DNA of 64,000 nt from assembly GCF_022919175.1 (NCBI RefSeq), contig NZ_CP095043.1:806001-870000 (forward strand). The letters run 5' to 3'. Both the position numbers and the translations under genes were made by a program. The notes beneath the pieces were generated by a model that was not told the DNA's origin, made no database searches, and saw only the letters and a list, made by a program, of their open reading frames with translations. The DNA comes from Leucobacter rhizosphaerae. Lineage in GTDB: Bacteria > Actinomycetota > Actinomycetes > Actinomycetales > Microbacteriaceae. Positions 34,252-50,552 of the stretch are shown here, piece by piece. Positions within the stretch are counted from its first letter, which is position 1. Every line of letters starts with the position of its first letter.

Positions 34252-35907
34252 ATGACCATCACGCAGGCGGCTCCGCACCCGACGCAGACCGCCACCCCCG
34301 CATCGCACCGCTCGCGCATGGAGGTGCTCGGCCCCGCGCTCGATCGCAGCGCCGAGATCCTCACCCCCGAAGCGCTGCAGTTCCTCACCGACCTGCACGA
34401 CCGCTTCGCGAGCACCCGCCACGAGCGTCTCGCCGACCGGCAGCGTCGCCGCTACGAGATCGGCAACGGCCGCGATCCGAAGTTCCGCGACGACACCCGT
34501 CACCTGCGCGAGGACACGACCTGGCAGGTCGCCGGCGCGGGGCCCGGTCTCGAGGACCGACGCGTGGAGATCACCGGACCGACCGATCCGAAGATGACGA
34601 TCAACGCGATGAACTCCGGGGCCCGCGTGTGGCTCGCCGACCAGGAGGACGCGACGAGCCCGACGTGGCGCAACGTCATCGGCGGCCAGCTCTCGCTCTT
34701 CGACGCGATCCGCGATCAGCTCAGCTACACCAGCCCCGAGGGCAAGGAGTACCGCGTCACCGCGGAGCGCACCCCCACCATCGTGATGCGCCCTCGCGGC
34801 TGGCACCTGGTGGAGAAGCACATCCGCTTCACCGACACCCACGGCCAGGCCGGTGCGGCCTCCGGCAGCCTCGTCGACTTCGGCCTCTACGCGTTCCACA
34901 ACGCGCGCGAGCTCGTCGCCCGCGGACGCGGCCCCTACTTCTACATCGCGAAGCTCGAGTCGAGCGAAGAGGCGAAGCTCTGGGACGACATCTTCACCTT
35001 CACCGAGCGCACGCTGGGCCTCGACCACGGCACGATCCGCGCGACCGTGCTCATCGAGACCCTCCCCGCCGCGTTCGAGATGGAGGAGATCCTCTACGTC
35101 ATGCGCGACCACATCGCGGGCCTGAACGCCGGTCGCTGGGACTACATCTTCTCGATCATCAAGAACTACCGCGGCCGCGGCGCTCGGTTCGTGCTGCCGG
35201 ATCGCAGCGAGGTCACGATGACCGTTCCGTTCATGCGGGCGTACACGGAGCTGCTCGTGCAGACCTGCCACAAGCGCGGGGCGCACGCCATCGGCGGCAT
35301 GAGCGCGTTCATCCCGAACCGCCGCGACCCCGAGGTCACCGCGCGCGCCGAGGAGAAAGTGCGGGCCGACAAGCAGCGTGAGGCCACCGACGGTTTCGAC
35401 GGCACCTGGGTCGCCCACCCGGATCTGATCCCGGTCGCCCAGGCGGAGTTCGACGCCGTGCTGGGTGCGAACCCGAACCAGGTGTCGCGCCAGCGGGACG
35501 ACGTCCACGTCACCGCCGCCCAGCTCCTCAACGTGCACATCGGGCGTGAGATCACCGACGCGGGCGTCCGCGACAACGTGTCGATCGGCCTGCGCTACAT
35601 CGAGGCGTGGCTGCGCGGCCTCGGCGCCGTCGCCATCGACAACCTCATGGAGGACGCCGCGACGGCCGAGATCAGCCGCTCGCAGATCTGGCAGTGGATC
35701 CACCAGGATCAGTCGACGGCCGAGGGCACCCGGATCACCCGCGACTGGGTGGCCGAGGTGCTGCGGGAGACGCTCGACTCCTTCGAGCGCTTCGACGGCG
35801 ATCGCTACGACGACGCGGCGGAGCTCTTCACCGACGTGGCGCTCGGGGACGACTTCCCGACCTTCCTCACGGTGCCCGCCTACAGCCGCTACCTCGTCGA
35901 CGCGTAG
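34252..35907 (+). CDS. aceB: Malate synthase A
   Basis: Glyoxylate-shunt enzyme forming malate from glyoxylate and acetyl-CoA. It has 551 aa from ATG 34252 with AAAGGA about 9 nt upstream; the frame extends further upstream but covers the ramB promoter. Signatures: ARVWLADQEDATSPTW, MRPRGWHLVEKHI, LIETLPAAFEMEEIL and GRWDYIFS. Length fits the A isoform (about 530 aa), not the 720-aa G isoform of mycobacteria. No isocitrate lyase gene is adjacent. Regulation by the divergent RamB is likely. Confidence 0.97.
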   Translation: MTITQAAPHPTQTATPASHRSRMEVLGPALDRSAEILTPEALQFLTDLHDRFASTRHERLADRQRRRYEIGNGRDPKFRDDTRHLREDTTWQVAGAGPGLEDRRVEITGPTDPKMTINAMNSGARVWLADQEDATSPTWRNVIGGQLSLFDAIRDQLSYTSPEGKEYRVTAERTPTIVMRPRGWHLVEKHIRFTDTHGQAGAASGSLVDFGLYAFHNARELVARGRGPYFYIAKLESSEEAKLWDDIFTFTERTLGLDHGTIRATVLIETLPAAFEMEEILYVMRDHIAGLNAGRWDYIFSIIKNYRGRGARFVLPDRSEVTMTVPFMRAYTELLVQTCHKRGAHAIGGMSAFIPNRRDPEVTARAEEKVRADKQREATDGFDGTWVAHPDLIPVAQAEFDAVLGANPNQVSRQRDDVHVTAAQLLNVHIGREITDAGVRDNVSIGLRYIEAWLRGLGAVAIDNLMEDAATAEISRSQIWQWIHQDQSTAEGTRITRDWVAEVLRETLDSFERFDGDRYDDAAELFTDVALGDDFPTFLTVPAYSRYLVDA

Positions 35908-35915
35908 GTCGCGCG

Positions 35916-35960
35916 GACGCGTGAGGGCCCGGGATCACTGATCCCGGGCCCTCACGCGTC
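35916..35960. terminator. Perfect 22-bp inverted repeat between aceB and mrpG
   Basis: Arms 35916-35937 and 35939-35960 are exact reverse complements around a single central base (35938). It lies 8 bp after aceB and 6 bp before the mrpG stop. It can form the same very strong hairpin in both transcripts and is best read as a bidirectional terminator, although no T-run flanks it. Confidence 0.8.
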
Positions 35961-35966
35961 TGTCGA

Positions 35967-36326
35967 TCACCGGTAGAGCGAATCGCTCCGCTCGATCGCG
36001 GGCCCGAGTTCGTCGACGACGAGCGTCTCGGTGTCGAGCTGCCCGGTGCGATACGCCGCACGACCGACCATGTGCGCCGCGATGGGCGCGGTGAGCGACT
36101 GGAAGACGAATACCGGCACGAGCGCGAGCAGCGTCGGTACGGAACGCTGGTCGAGCGCGATCGCCGCGATCACGAGCAGGAGCCCGAAGATCTGGGGTTT
36201 GGTGGCGGCGTGCAGGCGGCTCAGCGCGTCCGGGAACCGCAGCAGGCCGACGCCGGCCGCGACCGAGAGCACGGCTGCGAGGAAGACGCAGACGACGGCG
36301 GCGAGATCCAGGATCTGATCAAACAT
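35967..36326 (-). CDS. mrpG: Mrp/Mnh antiporter subunit G
   Basis: Small membrane subunit of the Mrp Na+(K+)/H+ antiporter. It has 119 aa, three membrane segments and the family motif GVGLLRFPDALSRLHAATKPQIFGLLL. Last gene of the operon; its ATG overlaps the mrpF end by 8 bp. The bidirectional hairpin at 35916-35960 follows. Confidence 0.94.
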   Translation of the reverse strand: MFDQILDLAAVVCVFLAAVLSVAAGVGLLRFPDALSRLHAATKPQIFGLLLVIAAIALDQRSVPTLLALVPVFVFQSLTAPIAAHMVGRAAYRTGQLDTETLVVDELGPAIERSDSLYR

Positions 36327-36633
36327 GGCCGGCCTCCGACGTTCGAGTGGGCAAGGAGGCCTGGTCGGAGCGCCGCTTCACGAAGCGCGCGACGACGATC
36401 GTCGCGAAGGTGGCCGTCGCAGCGATGACCGTCATGAGCGGGATGCTCGCGGTGTGGCCACGCACCACCATATCCGTCCCGACCGCCAGCATGAGGGTGG
36501 TGAGCAGCACATCGGAGGCGATCATGCGGTCGAGGATCGTCGGTCCCCGCACGATGCGCACGATGCACGCGAGTGCGGTCGCGGTGAGCCCGGCGCCCGC
36601 CGCGATCAGCAGCGCGATCATCACGGCACTCAT
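36319..36633 (-). CDS. mrpF: Mrp/Mnh antiporter subunit F
   Basis: Membrane subunit of 104 aa with three hydrophobic segments and the conserved VRGPTILDRMIASDVL motif (about 28-43). The ATG overlaps the mrpE stop (ATGA). Confidence 0.94.
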   Translation of the reverse strand: MSAVMIALLIAAGAGLTATALACIVRIVRGPTILDRMIASDVLLTTLMLAVGTDMVVRGHTASIPLMTVIAATATFATIVVARFVKRRSDQASLPTRTSEAGHV

Positions 36634-37196
36634 CGGACGACCCGCATCTCGTCGCGCGATCCGACGGCCATGACGAGCAGCCGCTCGATGTGGAGTGCAT
36701 CACGGCGCATCTTCGTGATCTCCTTCTGGGTCGGCGTGTTCAGCACGTGCAGGTAGAGCGTCGACTCGAAGCGGTCGACGTCGGCGATCAGCGATCCCGG
36801 AATCAGCGAGTTCGTGAGCGCGACCATCGTCAGGATGAAGTCGGACCGGGTCCGCAGCTTCACCGCGATGATCGAGGTCGGCGGCGGCGGGCCCGGCCGC
36901 ACCGCCAGCCAGGCGACCTGCCAGGAGGCACGGGCGAGGTGCCAGAAGAAGTACCCCAGGTACCGCAGCGCCCACCACAGGTTGAACCGGCCCGCGAGCT
37001 CGACCGGCGGCAGGTAGAACAGGCGCATCACGAAGACTGCGACCACGATGCCGCTCACGGCGGAGAGCAGCGACACCGACTGCCAGAGCATCATCCACAG
37101 CACCACCAGCCCGATGAGCAACGGCAGCTCGTGCAGGCGCACGCCCCACTCGGCGCGACGCGTCGCGCGCGGGGGTCCAGCATCGGTCTCGCTCAC
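36630..37196 (-). CDS. mrpE: Mrp/Mnh antiporter subunit E
   Basis: Membrane subunit of 188 aa. Hydrophobic N-terminal segments (about 22-62) are followed by the conserved soluble part with LTNSLIPGSLIADVD and a LYLHVLN segment. The GTG start overlaps the mrpD stop (GTGA). E is the least hydrophobic subunit and is needed for assembly in other systems. Confidence 0.93.
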   Translation of the reverse strand: MSETDAGPPRATRRAEWGVRLHELPLLIGLVVLWMMLWQSVSLLSAVSGIVVAVFVMRLFYLPPVELAGRFNLWWALRYLGYFFWHLARASWQVAWLAVRPGPPPPTSIIAVKLRTRSDFILTMVALTNSLIPGSLIADVDRFESTLYLHVLNTPTQKEITKMRRDALHIERLLVMAVGSRDEMRVVR

Positions 37197-38854
37197 GGTG
37201 CTCCCTCCTCGGGTTCCGTCGTGCCGCTGCCGCCGCCGAGGCCCGTCGTCGAGTCGCCCAGCACGAGCTCGACGAGCGCGGCCGGTTCGGCGAGATCCTG
37301 GCCGGCGCGCCAGGAGTAGGCGTACAGCGGACCGGCGAACACCGTGAGCGCCACGCTCACGACGACCATGCCCGCGGTCGCGCCGACCATCAGGCGCGGG
37401 ATCTCCTTCTGCTCCTGCAGCGGCGGTGCATCGGGGGCGTCGTGCAGCCGCTCGAGCAGCGCCTCCTCGCGCTCGCGCAGGAGCAGCGCCTCGGTGCTCG
37501 GGGCCTTCTGCGCCTTCTTGTCGCCGCCCTCGGCGCGGACCCGCGGCCGCCAGAAGGCGAGCACCCAGGCGCGGGCGAGCGCGTAGAGCGTGAGCAGCGA
37601 CACGAGCGCGCCGATCCCGATCAGCCAGTAGGCACCCGGGGTCGCGAGCTCGGCCGCCACGGTGAAGAGCCCGATTTTGCCGATGAAGCCGGAGAACGGC
37701 GGGATCCCGCCGAGGTTGAGCATCGGGATGAAAAAGAGGACGGCGATGACCGGGCCGGTGCGGAGCATGCCGCCGAGCCCGGAGAGCGAGGTCGTGCCGC
37801 CCTGTCGTTCGAGCAATCCGACCGCGAGGAAGAGCGTGGTCTGGACGATGATGTGGTGCGTGATGTAGAAGATCGTCGCGGCGAATCCCGCGGCGTTGGC
37901 CATCGCGATGCCGAAGATCATGTAGCCGATGTGGCTGATCAGCGTGAACGAGAGCAATCGTTTGATGTCGGATTGCGAGATCGCACCCAGGATCCCGACG
38001 AGCAGCGTCAGGCCCGCGATCACCATGAGCAGCGTGTCCACGCTCGAGTCCGGGAAGAGCAACGTCTGACTCCGGATGATCGCGTACACACCGACCTTGG
38101 TCAGCAATCCGGCGAACACCGCCGTCACCGGCGCCGGGGCGGTCGGATACGAGTCCGGCAGCCAGAAGGAGAGCGGGAAGACCGCCGCCTTGATCCCGAA
38201 CGCGATGAGCAGCATGAGGTTCAGAAGGAGCTGCACCTCCGATGGGAGTTCGGCGATCCGCACCGTGAGCTGTGCCATATTCACGGTACCCGTCGCCCCG
38301 TAGATCATGGCGATCGCGGCGAGGAAGAGCACGGACGACACGAGCGAGACGACGACGTAGGTGACGCCCGCGCGGATGCGCTGGCTGGTGCCGCCGAGGG
38401 TGATGAGCACGTAGCTCGACACGAGCAGGATCTCGAAGCCGACGTAGAGATTGAAGAGGTCGCCGGCGATGAACGCGTTGAACACGCCCGCGCCCAGCAC
38501 CAGGTAGGTCGGGTAGTAGATCGAGACCGGCGTGTCCTCGTCACCGTCAGCGAGACGCTGGCCGATGGAGAAGAGGAAGACCGCGAGCAGCACGACGGCG
38601 GAGACCGTCAGCATAAGTGCGGAGACCCGATCGACGACGAGTGCGATCCCGAACGGCGCGGCCCAGCCGCCGACCTCCATGACGAGGGTGCCCTGCGCGT
38701 CCACGATCACCATGAGCGCGGCGCTCAGCACCACGACGCCACTGAGCGCGACGAGCGTGATGCCCTGCTGCAGGCGACGTCGGCCGGGGACCGCGAGGGC
38801 GAAGGCGGCGGCCGCGAGCGGCACGAGCACGACGAGGGGAACGAGCACGGTCAT
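37193..38854 (-). CDS. mrpD: Mrp/Mnh antiporter subunit D
   Basis: NuoM/N-like antiporter core subunit of 553 aa with about 14 membrane helices. Conserved features include LRFPLSFWLPDSYPTAPAPVTA-type loop and LLSFTLISHIGYMIFGIA. Near the C-terminus a charged cytoplasmic insert (RAEGGDKKAQ...LLLREREEALLERLHDAPDA) lies between the last two helices. The ATG overlaps the mrpC stop. Confidence 0.95.
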   Translation of the reverse strand: MTVLVPLVVLVPLAAAAFALAVPGRRRLQQGITLVALSGVVVLSAALMVIVDAQGTLVMEVGGWAAPFGIALVVDRVSALMLTVSAVVLLAVFLFSIGQRLADGDEDTPVSIYYPTYLVLGAGVFNAFIAGDLFNLYVGFEILLVSSYVLITLGGTSQRIRAGVTYVVVSLVSSVLFLAAIAMIYGATGTVNMAQLTVRIAELPSEVQLLLNLMLLIAFGIKAAVFPLSFWLPDSYPTAPAPVTAVFAGLLTKVGVYAIIRSQTLLFPDSSVDTLLMVIAGLTLLVGILGAISQSDIKRLLSFTLISHIGYMIFGIAMANAAGFAATIFYITHHIIVQTTLFLAVGLLERQGGTTSLSGLGGMLRTGPVIAVLFFIPMLNLGGIPPFSGFIGKIGLFTVAAELATPGAYWLIGIGALVSLLTLYALARAWVLAFWRPRVRAEGGDKKAQKAPSTEALLLREREEALLERLHDAPDAPPLQEQKEIPRLMVGATAGMVVVSVALTVFAGPLYAYSWRAGQDLAEPAALVELVLGDSTTGLGGGSGTTEPEEGAP

Positions 38855-39393
38855 CGGCGATCACCCCCGGGGCTGTCCGGAGCGGAGTGCTCGTCAGTTT
38901 CGGTGTCAGTGCCGGTGTCGGTGTCGCGGACGTTGTCGGTCGGGACGTCGTTCGCGGCGTCGCCGTTCTCCTCGTCGTCGAACTCCTGGGTCTCGGCCAG
39001 ATCCTCGTCGGTGACCTCGACCGTGGCGAGCGCCTCGGTGGTCGCGAGCTCGAGATCCGATTCGTCGTCCTGCACGGTGTCGTCGAGATCCTGCGCCAGG
39101 CGCCAGGAACGGTAGATCAGGGCGAGGAAGAACGCGCTGACACCGAAGGTGATCACGATCGCGGTCAGGATGAACGCCTGCGGCAGCGGATCGCTCATGT
39201 CCTCGGCTGCAGTGTCACCCGACAGGGGGGCGTCGCCGAAGGATCCAGACATCAGGAAGATGAGGAGGTTCGTGGCATTGCCGACGAGCAGGAAGCCGAG
39301 CAGGAGTCGGGTCAGCGTGCGGTCGAGCATCAGGTACACCCCGCAGGAGTACATGACGACCATGACCGCGACCAGGACGAGGGGCATCGTCAT
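38851..39393 (-). CDS. mrpC: Mrp/Mnh antiporter subunit C with long acidic tail
   Basis: NuoK-like subunit. The first about 105 residues form three membrane helices with the conserved GNATNLLIFLMSG and DPLPQAFILTAIVITFG motifs. About 75 extra residues follow, very rich in Asp, Glu and Thr (for example TDTGTDTETDEH); the usual subunit ends soon after the third helix, at about 115 aa. The tail probably lies in the cytoplasm. ATG overlaps the mrpA stop. Confidence 0.93.
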   Translation of the reverse strand: MTMPLVLVAVMVVMYSCGVYLMLDRTLTRLLLGFLLVGNATNLLIFLMSGSFGDAPLSGDTAAEDMSDPLPQAFILTAIVITFGVSAFFLALIYRSWRLAQDLDDTVQDDESDLELATTEALATVEVTDEDLAETQEFDDEENGDAANDVPTDNVRDTDTGTDTETDEHSAPDSPGGDRR

Positions 39394-42287
39394 TGCGACC
39401 TCACCTCCTCCTCTTCGAATGCCGCGACTTCGCTCTCCTCATGCTCATCGATCTCCGCGCCCAGGCTCCGAAGCACATCGAGGATCAGCCCGAACACCAC
39501 AAGATACACACCGATGTCGAACAGCGTCGAGGTCACGAGCGGGAGCGTGCCGAAGATCCCGAGGTCGACGTCCACCCACGCGGAGGCGAGGGCCGATTGG
39601 CCGAAGAGCATCGGGATGAACGCCATCGAGACCGCGAGGGCCAGCCCGGTGCCGAGGATCCGACCGGCGTCGAGTGGCACCGTCGCGCCGAGCTCGTGCC
39701 GTCCGCCCGCGAGATACCGGGCGACGAGCGCGAGGCCCGCGACGAGCCCGCCCGCGAAGCCGCCTCCCGGGGTGTTGTGCCCCGTGAGCAGCAGGTAGAT
39801 CGAGAGGATGATGAGCGCGTGGAACAGCAGCCGCACGACCACCTCGAGCAGGATCGAGCGGCGCGCAGGATCGAGCGTGCGACCGGCGAGCAGCCAGCCG
39901 GTGCGGCGCGCCGGATCGTTGGGGTCGACCACACGCAGGAGCTGCTCGCGCGCCTGCACCTGCGCGGCGCGGCGGCTGAGCTTCGGTCGGGTGTCGACGC
40001 GGGTGTTCAGGAACACGAGCGACGCGACACCCGTCGCCGCGGCGAGGATCACCGACAGCTCCCCCATCGTGTCCCACCCACGGATATCGACGAGCATGAC
40101 GTTCACGACGTTGCTGCCGTGGCCTCCCGCGTACGCGAGCTCGGGCAGCAGCAGCGAAATAGGATCGGCGACCCGGGACCCGAGGGCGATGAGCGCGAAC
40201 GCGCCGATGACGAGGCCGACCGAGGCGCCGATCACCGCGCGCCCCCAGCGGACCTTGCGGGTCGACTGGCTCCCGAGCCGCTGCGGCAGGCGCCGGATCA
40301 CGAGCACAAAGGCGATGAGCGTGACCGTCTCGACGAGCGCCTGTGTCAGCGCCAGATCGGGAGCGCCGTGCATGGCGAAGATCGCGGCCATGCCGTACCC
40401 CGTCACGCCCACGAGCACGACGGACTGGAAGCGGGTGCGCGCCCGGAGCGAGAAGATCGCCGCGAGGATCATGATGATCGCGATCGGGATCTGCACCGGC
40501 GAGCTGATGAGCTCGAACTCCGCAGGCCATGCGCCCGTCGCCACGATCGTGCCGCCGAGCACGGTGACGAGCACGATGAGGATGACGGCCAGGTAGAAGG
40601 GCAGCGAGCCGCGCTGCGTGAGCGAGGTGAGACGCACCGCGGCGATGTCGAGCCACTGCGTGATGACCCAGTACGCGTGCGACGCGGAGAACCGCTCGGG
40701 CGCGACGGGCAGGACGGTCTGCATGCGCGACAGGATCACCGCGAGGGCAGCGCCGAGCGCGAGCACGAGCACCGAGGCGAGCAGCGCCGGGGTGAACCCG
40801 TGCCACAGCGCGAGGTGCTCGGGTTCGAACCCGTCTGCTGCCTCGACGGTGACCTGGAGCAGCGGATCGACCGCAGCTGAGGCGAGGCCGACGACCAGGG
40901 TGATCGCGACGAAGACCGCGGGTGCGGTGAGAATCGCCCGCCCGGGCGCATGCACGACGGTGCAGGTGGCGACCTGAGGCTTCTGCGAGAAGGCCCCCCA
41001 GAGGAAACGTCCCATGTAGGCGACGGTCAGTATGCTGCCGACGACCGCGACCACAAACGCCACCCAAGCGATCGGGTGCGTCTCGGCGATCTCGAGCATC
41101 TCCGTGAACGCCGACTCCTTGGCCACGAACCCGAGGAAGGGCGGAACGCCGGCCATGGAGAGCGCCGCGAGGGTCGTGATCACGGCGAGCACGGGCATCC
41201 GACGCCCGAGACCGGAGAGTTTGCGAAGGTCACGCGTGCCCGTCGAGTGATCGATGATGCCGACGGAGAGGAAGAGCGGCGCCTTGGCGAACGCGTGCGC
41301 GAAGAGCAGCGCGAATCCCGCGAACGAGGCGCGCGGATCCGCCAGGCCGAAGACCATCACGAGCAGACCGAGCTGGCTCACGGTGCCGTGCGCGACGATG
41401 AGCTTGATGTCGAACTGCTTGAGGGCACGGATCCCGCCGTTGAGCATCGTGATCGCGCCGAGGATCACGAGCGTCTCGCGGTACCCGACGACGTCGCCGA
41501 ATCCCGGGCTGATCCGAGCGATCAAGTAGATGCCCGCCTTCACCATCGCTGCGGCGTGCAGATAGGCACTCACCGGGGTCGGCGCGGCCATCGCACCGGG
41601 AAGCCAGAAGTGGAACGGGAAGATGGCAGATTTCGAGAGCGCGCCCGCGAGCACGAGGAACACCGCGGTCGTCCCGAGCGCGCCACCCGGCGGGTTCGCC
41701 ACGATCTCGGAGAGCAGGGTGGTGCCGGCCGCCTGAGACAGGATCACGAACCCCACGAGCATCGCGAGTCCACCGAGCGTCGTCACCATCAACGCCTGCA
41801 GCGCCGCGGCGTTGGCCGTACGGAGCCGCGTGACGTGCCCGATGAGCAGGAAGGAGAAGATCGTCGTCCCCTCCCAGAAGATGAAGAGGAGGTAGACGTC
41901 GTCGGCGAGCACCAGGCCGAGCATCGACACCGCGAAGCCCATGAACACCGCGGCGAAGCGGCTGAGGCCAGCCTCCCCCTCGTCGAAGTAACTCGTGCAG
42001 TAGACGAGGATCAGCGCACCCGCGCCGGTGACGAGAAGCGCGAAGAGCGCGGAGACCGCGTCGAGGCGGAAGGACAGCGTGATCCCGAGTTGCGGAATCC
42101 AGGGCATCGACTCGGTGATACTGCCGCCGGAGAACACCGGGAGTGCAACTGCCAGGATCACCCCGAATGCCGCCAGCATGACGGCCGCGAGGATCAGGAA
42201 CCCGCGACGACCCTTCCAGCGAACCAGGGTGTGCGTGACCAATGACGTCAGTGCGAGGGCGAGCAGAATACTCGTCATCGCACCCAT
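39390..42287 (-). CDS. mrpA: Mrp/Mnh antiporter subunit A, fused to subunit B
   Basis: Largest subunit, 965 aa. Residues about 1-760 are NuoL-like MrpA (FWEGTTIFSFLLIGH, KSAIFPFHFWLPGAMAAPTPVSAYLHAA, then the MrpA-specific C-terminal helices). Residues about 805-945 are MrpB (LLLTGHNTPGGGFAGGL, TSTLFDIGVYLVV), so A and B are one chain, and no separate mrpB exists in the operon. Order is A/B-C-D-E-F-G, complete. ATG 42287 has AGAAGG about 8 nt upstream. The C-terminus is acidic. Role: Na+/H+ exchange for pH and salt homeostasis. Confidence 0.96.
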   Translation of the reverse strand: MGAMTSILLALALTSLVTHTLVRWKGRRGFLILAAVMLAAFGVILAVALPVFSGGSITESMPWIPQLGITLSFRLDAVSALFALLVTGAGALILVYCTSYFDEGEAGLSRFAAVFMGFAVSMLGLVLADDVYLLFIFWEGTTIFSFLLIGHVTRLRTANAAALQALMVTTLGGLAMLVGFVILSQAAGTTLLSEIVANPPGGALGTTAVFLVLAGALSKSAIFPFHFWLPGAMAAPTPVSAYLHAAAMVKAGIYLIARISPGFGDVVGYRETLVILGAITMLNGGIRALKQFDIKLIVAHGTVSQLGLLVMVFGLADPRASFAGFALLFAHAFAKAPLFLSVGIIDHSTGTRDLRKLSGLGRRMPVLAVITTLAALSMAGVPPFLGFVAKESAFTEMLEIAETHPIAWVAFVVAVVGSILTVAYMGRFLWGAFSQKPQVATCTVVHAPGRAILTAPAVFVAITLVVGLASAAVDPLLQVTVEAADGFEPEHLALWHGFTPALLASVLVLALGAALAVILSRMQTVLPVAPERFSASHAYWVITQWLDIAAVRLTSLTQRGSLPFYLAVILIVLVTVLGGTIVATGAWPAEFELISSPVQIPIAIIMILAAIFSLRARTRFQSVVLVGVTGYGMAAIFAMHGAPDLALTQALVETVTLIAFVLVIRRLPQRLGSQSTRKVRWGRAVIGASVGLVIGAFALIALGSRVADPISLLLPELAYAGGHGSNVVNVMLVDIRGWDTMGELSVILAAATGVASLVFLNTRVDTRPKLSRRAAQVQAREQLLRVVDPNDPARRTGWLLAGRTLDPARRSILLEVVVRLLFHALIILSIYLLLTGHNTPGGGFAGGLVAGLALVARYLAGGRHELGATVPLDAGRILGTGLALAVSMAFIPMLFGQSALASAWVDVDLGIFGTLPLVTSTLFDIGVYLVVFGLILDVLRSLGAEIDEHEESEVAAFEEEEVRSQ

Positions 42288-42409
42288 AGGCGGCCTTCTT
42301 TCGTCGGGACGTCGTGTGGTTGTTCTCGAATCAGTTTATCGGAACCTCGGGGCTCGAATCTGCCGCCGCGGCTGCCGACATCGGGACGAAACATGCCCCG
42401 TATACAGCG

Positions 42410-42466
42410 AAAGGGCCCCAACCGAATCGTTCGCCATCACTGGCGATCGCTCCGGTTGGAGCCCTC
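42410..42466 (-). terminator. rRNA operon terminator
   Basis: Just past the 5S gene, arms 42453-42464 and 42413-42424 (12 bp, with G-U pairing) enclose an inner hairpin (TCGCCA/TGGCGA) and the stem is followed on the minus strand by TTTC. A long double-stem terminator fits the end of the rrn transcript. Confidence 0.8.
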
Positions 42467-42479
42467 TCTGAAAAGTTGT

Positions 42480-42596
42480 CCGGCGGTGTCCTACTCTCCC
42501 ACAAGGTCCCCCTTGCAGTACCATCGGCGCTGTCAGTCTTAGCTTCCGGGTTCGGAATGTGACCGGGCGTTTCCCTGACGCTATAACCACCGTAAC
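42480..42596 (-). rRNA. rrf: 5S ribosomal RNA
   Basis: About 117 nt. The 5' end TACGGTGGTTATAGCG pairs with the 3' end ACACCGCCGGAC (helix I). The internal CCGAACCCGGAAG loop is characteristic of 5S rRNA. It lies about 150 bp after the 23S gene. Ends are good to a few nucleotides. Confidence 0.95.
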
Positions 42597-42744
42597 TCTA
42601 TTGACATGTGCCCGCACACGGGGAACCAGTTTGTTCCGTCCGTGCGGCGGTCAGCCGTACGTCAAGAACCACAAAGTGGACGCGTTTCATCGTTACACAA
42701 CAATTTGTCTTATGTTCCACACCACCCGAGGGGGTGTGGTGAAG

Positions 42745-47841
<5,097 letters not shown>

Positions 47842-48006
47842 AAAATTACATGTCCAAAAGCAGCGGAATAAGCCACCCCCGAACGAGTTCAACCTGACAA
47901 AAACAAACATCAAACCTGACGTTCATATAATTTGTCCAAAAGGAATCGCCATTCACCCACAAACGTGGATGGACGGGATTATAAAATTGGCATTTGACAA
48001 TCAAGT

Positions 48007-48026
48007 GCACACTATTGAGTTCTCAA
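48007..48026 (-). promoter_or_regulatory. rrn leader boxC-type NusA/antitermination element
   Basis: On the minus strand TTGAGAACTCAATAGTGTGC, containing GAACTCAATAG, the sequence bound by NusA in the M. tuberculosis rrn leader. It lies about 170 nt upstream of mature 16S. Confidence 0.7.
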
Positions 48027-48080
48027 GGACCAGACACCCCCCGTACACACCCAACCGGGCTTCCGAAAAGCAACTTTTCC

Positions 48081-48109
48081 AACTTACCAGAACGACTTGG
48101 TGAAACCAA
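48081..48109 (-). promoter_or_regulatory. rrn promoter P2
   Basis: Minus strand: -35 TTGGTT (48109-48104), 17-nt spacer, -10 TAAGTT (48086-48081), about 235 nt upstream of mature 16S. Confidence 0.6.
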
Positions 48110-48190
48110 ATCGGCCGAATCTTACGATCTCAGCACGGTGCTGCTCACGCTCATTCGCGCGGCCACCGTTTCGGTGAGATGAGGTTCTCT

Positions 48191-48219
48191 ACTCTACACA
48201 CTGGAACATGATGAATCAA
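48191..48219 (-). promoter_or_regulatory. rrn promoter P1
   Basis: Minus strand: -35 TTGATT (48219-48214), 17-nt spacer, -10 TAGAGT (48196-48191), about 350 nt upstream of mature 16S. The surrounding DNA is AT-richer than the neighbours, as expected of an rrn promoter. Confidence 0.7.
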
Positions 48220-48496
48220 GTTCCGGGTGATCCGTAGAGAATCCGATTCAGGCTTGCGATCCGGGCCGCTTTCGCTTCCCGCACCGTCTCGCTGACAAGG
48301 GAAAACATTACGCGGATCGGGGCACCCCCGCAAAGCGCAGCCCTCGCCCGGGCGTGTCTCCGCATGATTCCGCCATTCTTGCGTCAGCGCCCGCGCCAGG
48401 CCACCATCCGAGTCGCGGATCACATCCGCCAAATATCCCCGGAATCGGCAGGAGGCCCACGTTTCTCGGGCGCGTCGAGCCTCCTCCGATCGATGA

Positions 48497-50544
<2,048 letters not shown>

Positions 50545-50552
<8 letters not shown>

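Noticed and set aside
40826..40840. tRNA T-loop-like GGTTCGAACCCGT
   Set aside because: It is coding sequence in mrpA, with no acceptor or anticodon arms around it.
47964..47990. TATAAT with TTGATT as a third rrn promoter
   Set aside because: The spacer is only about 15 nt and it lies downstream of boxC, where processing rather than initiation is expected.
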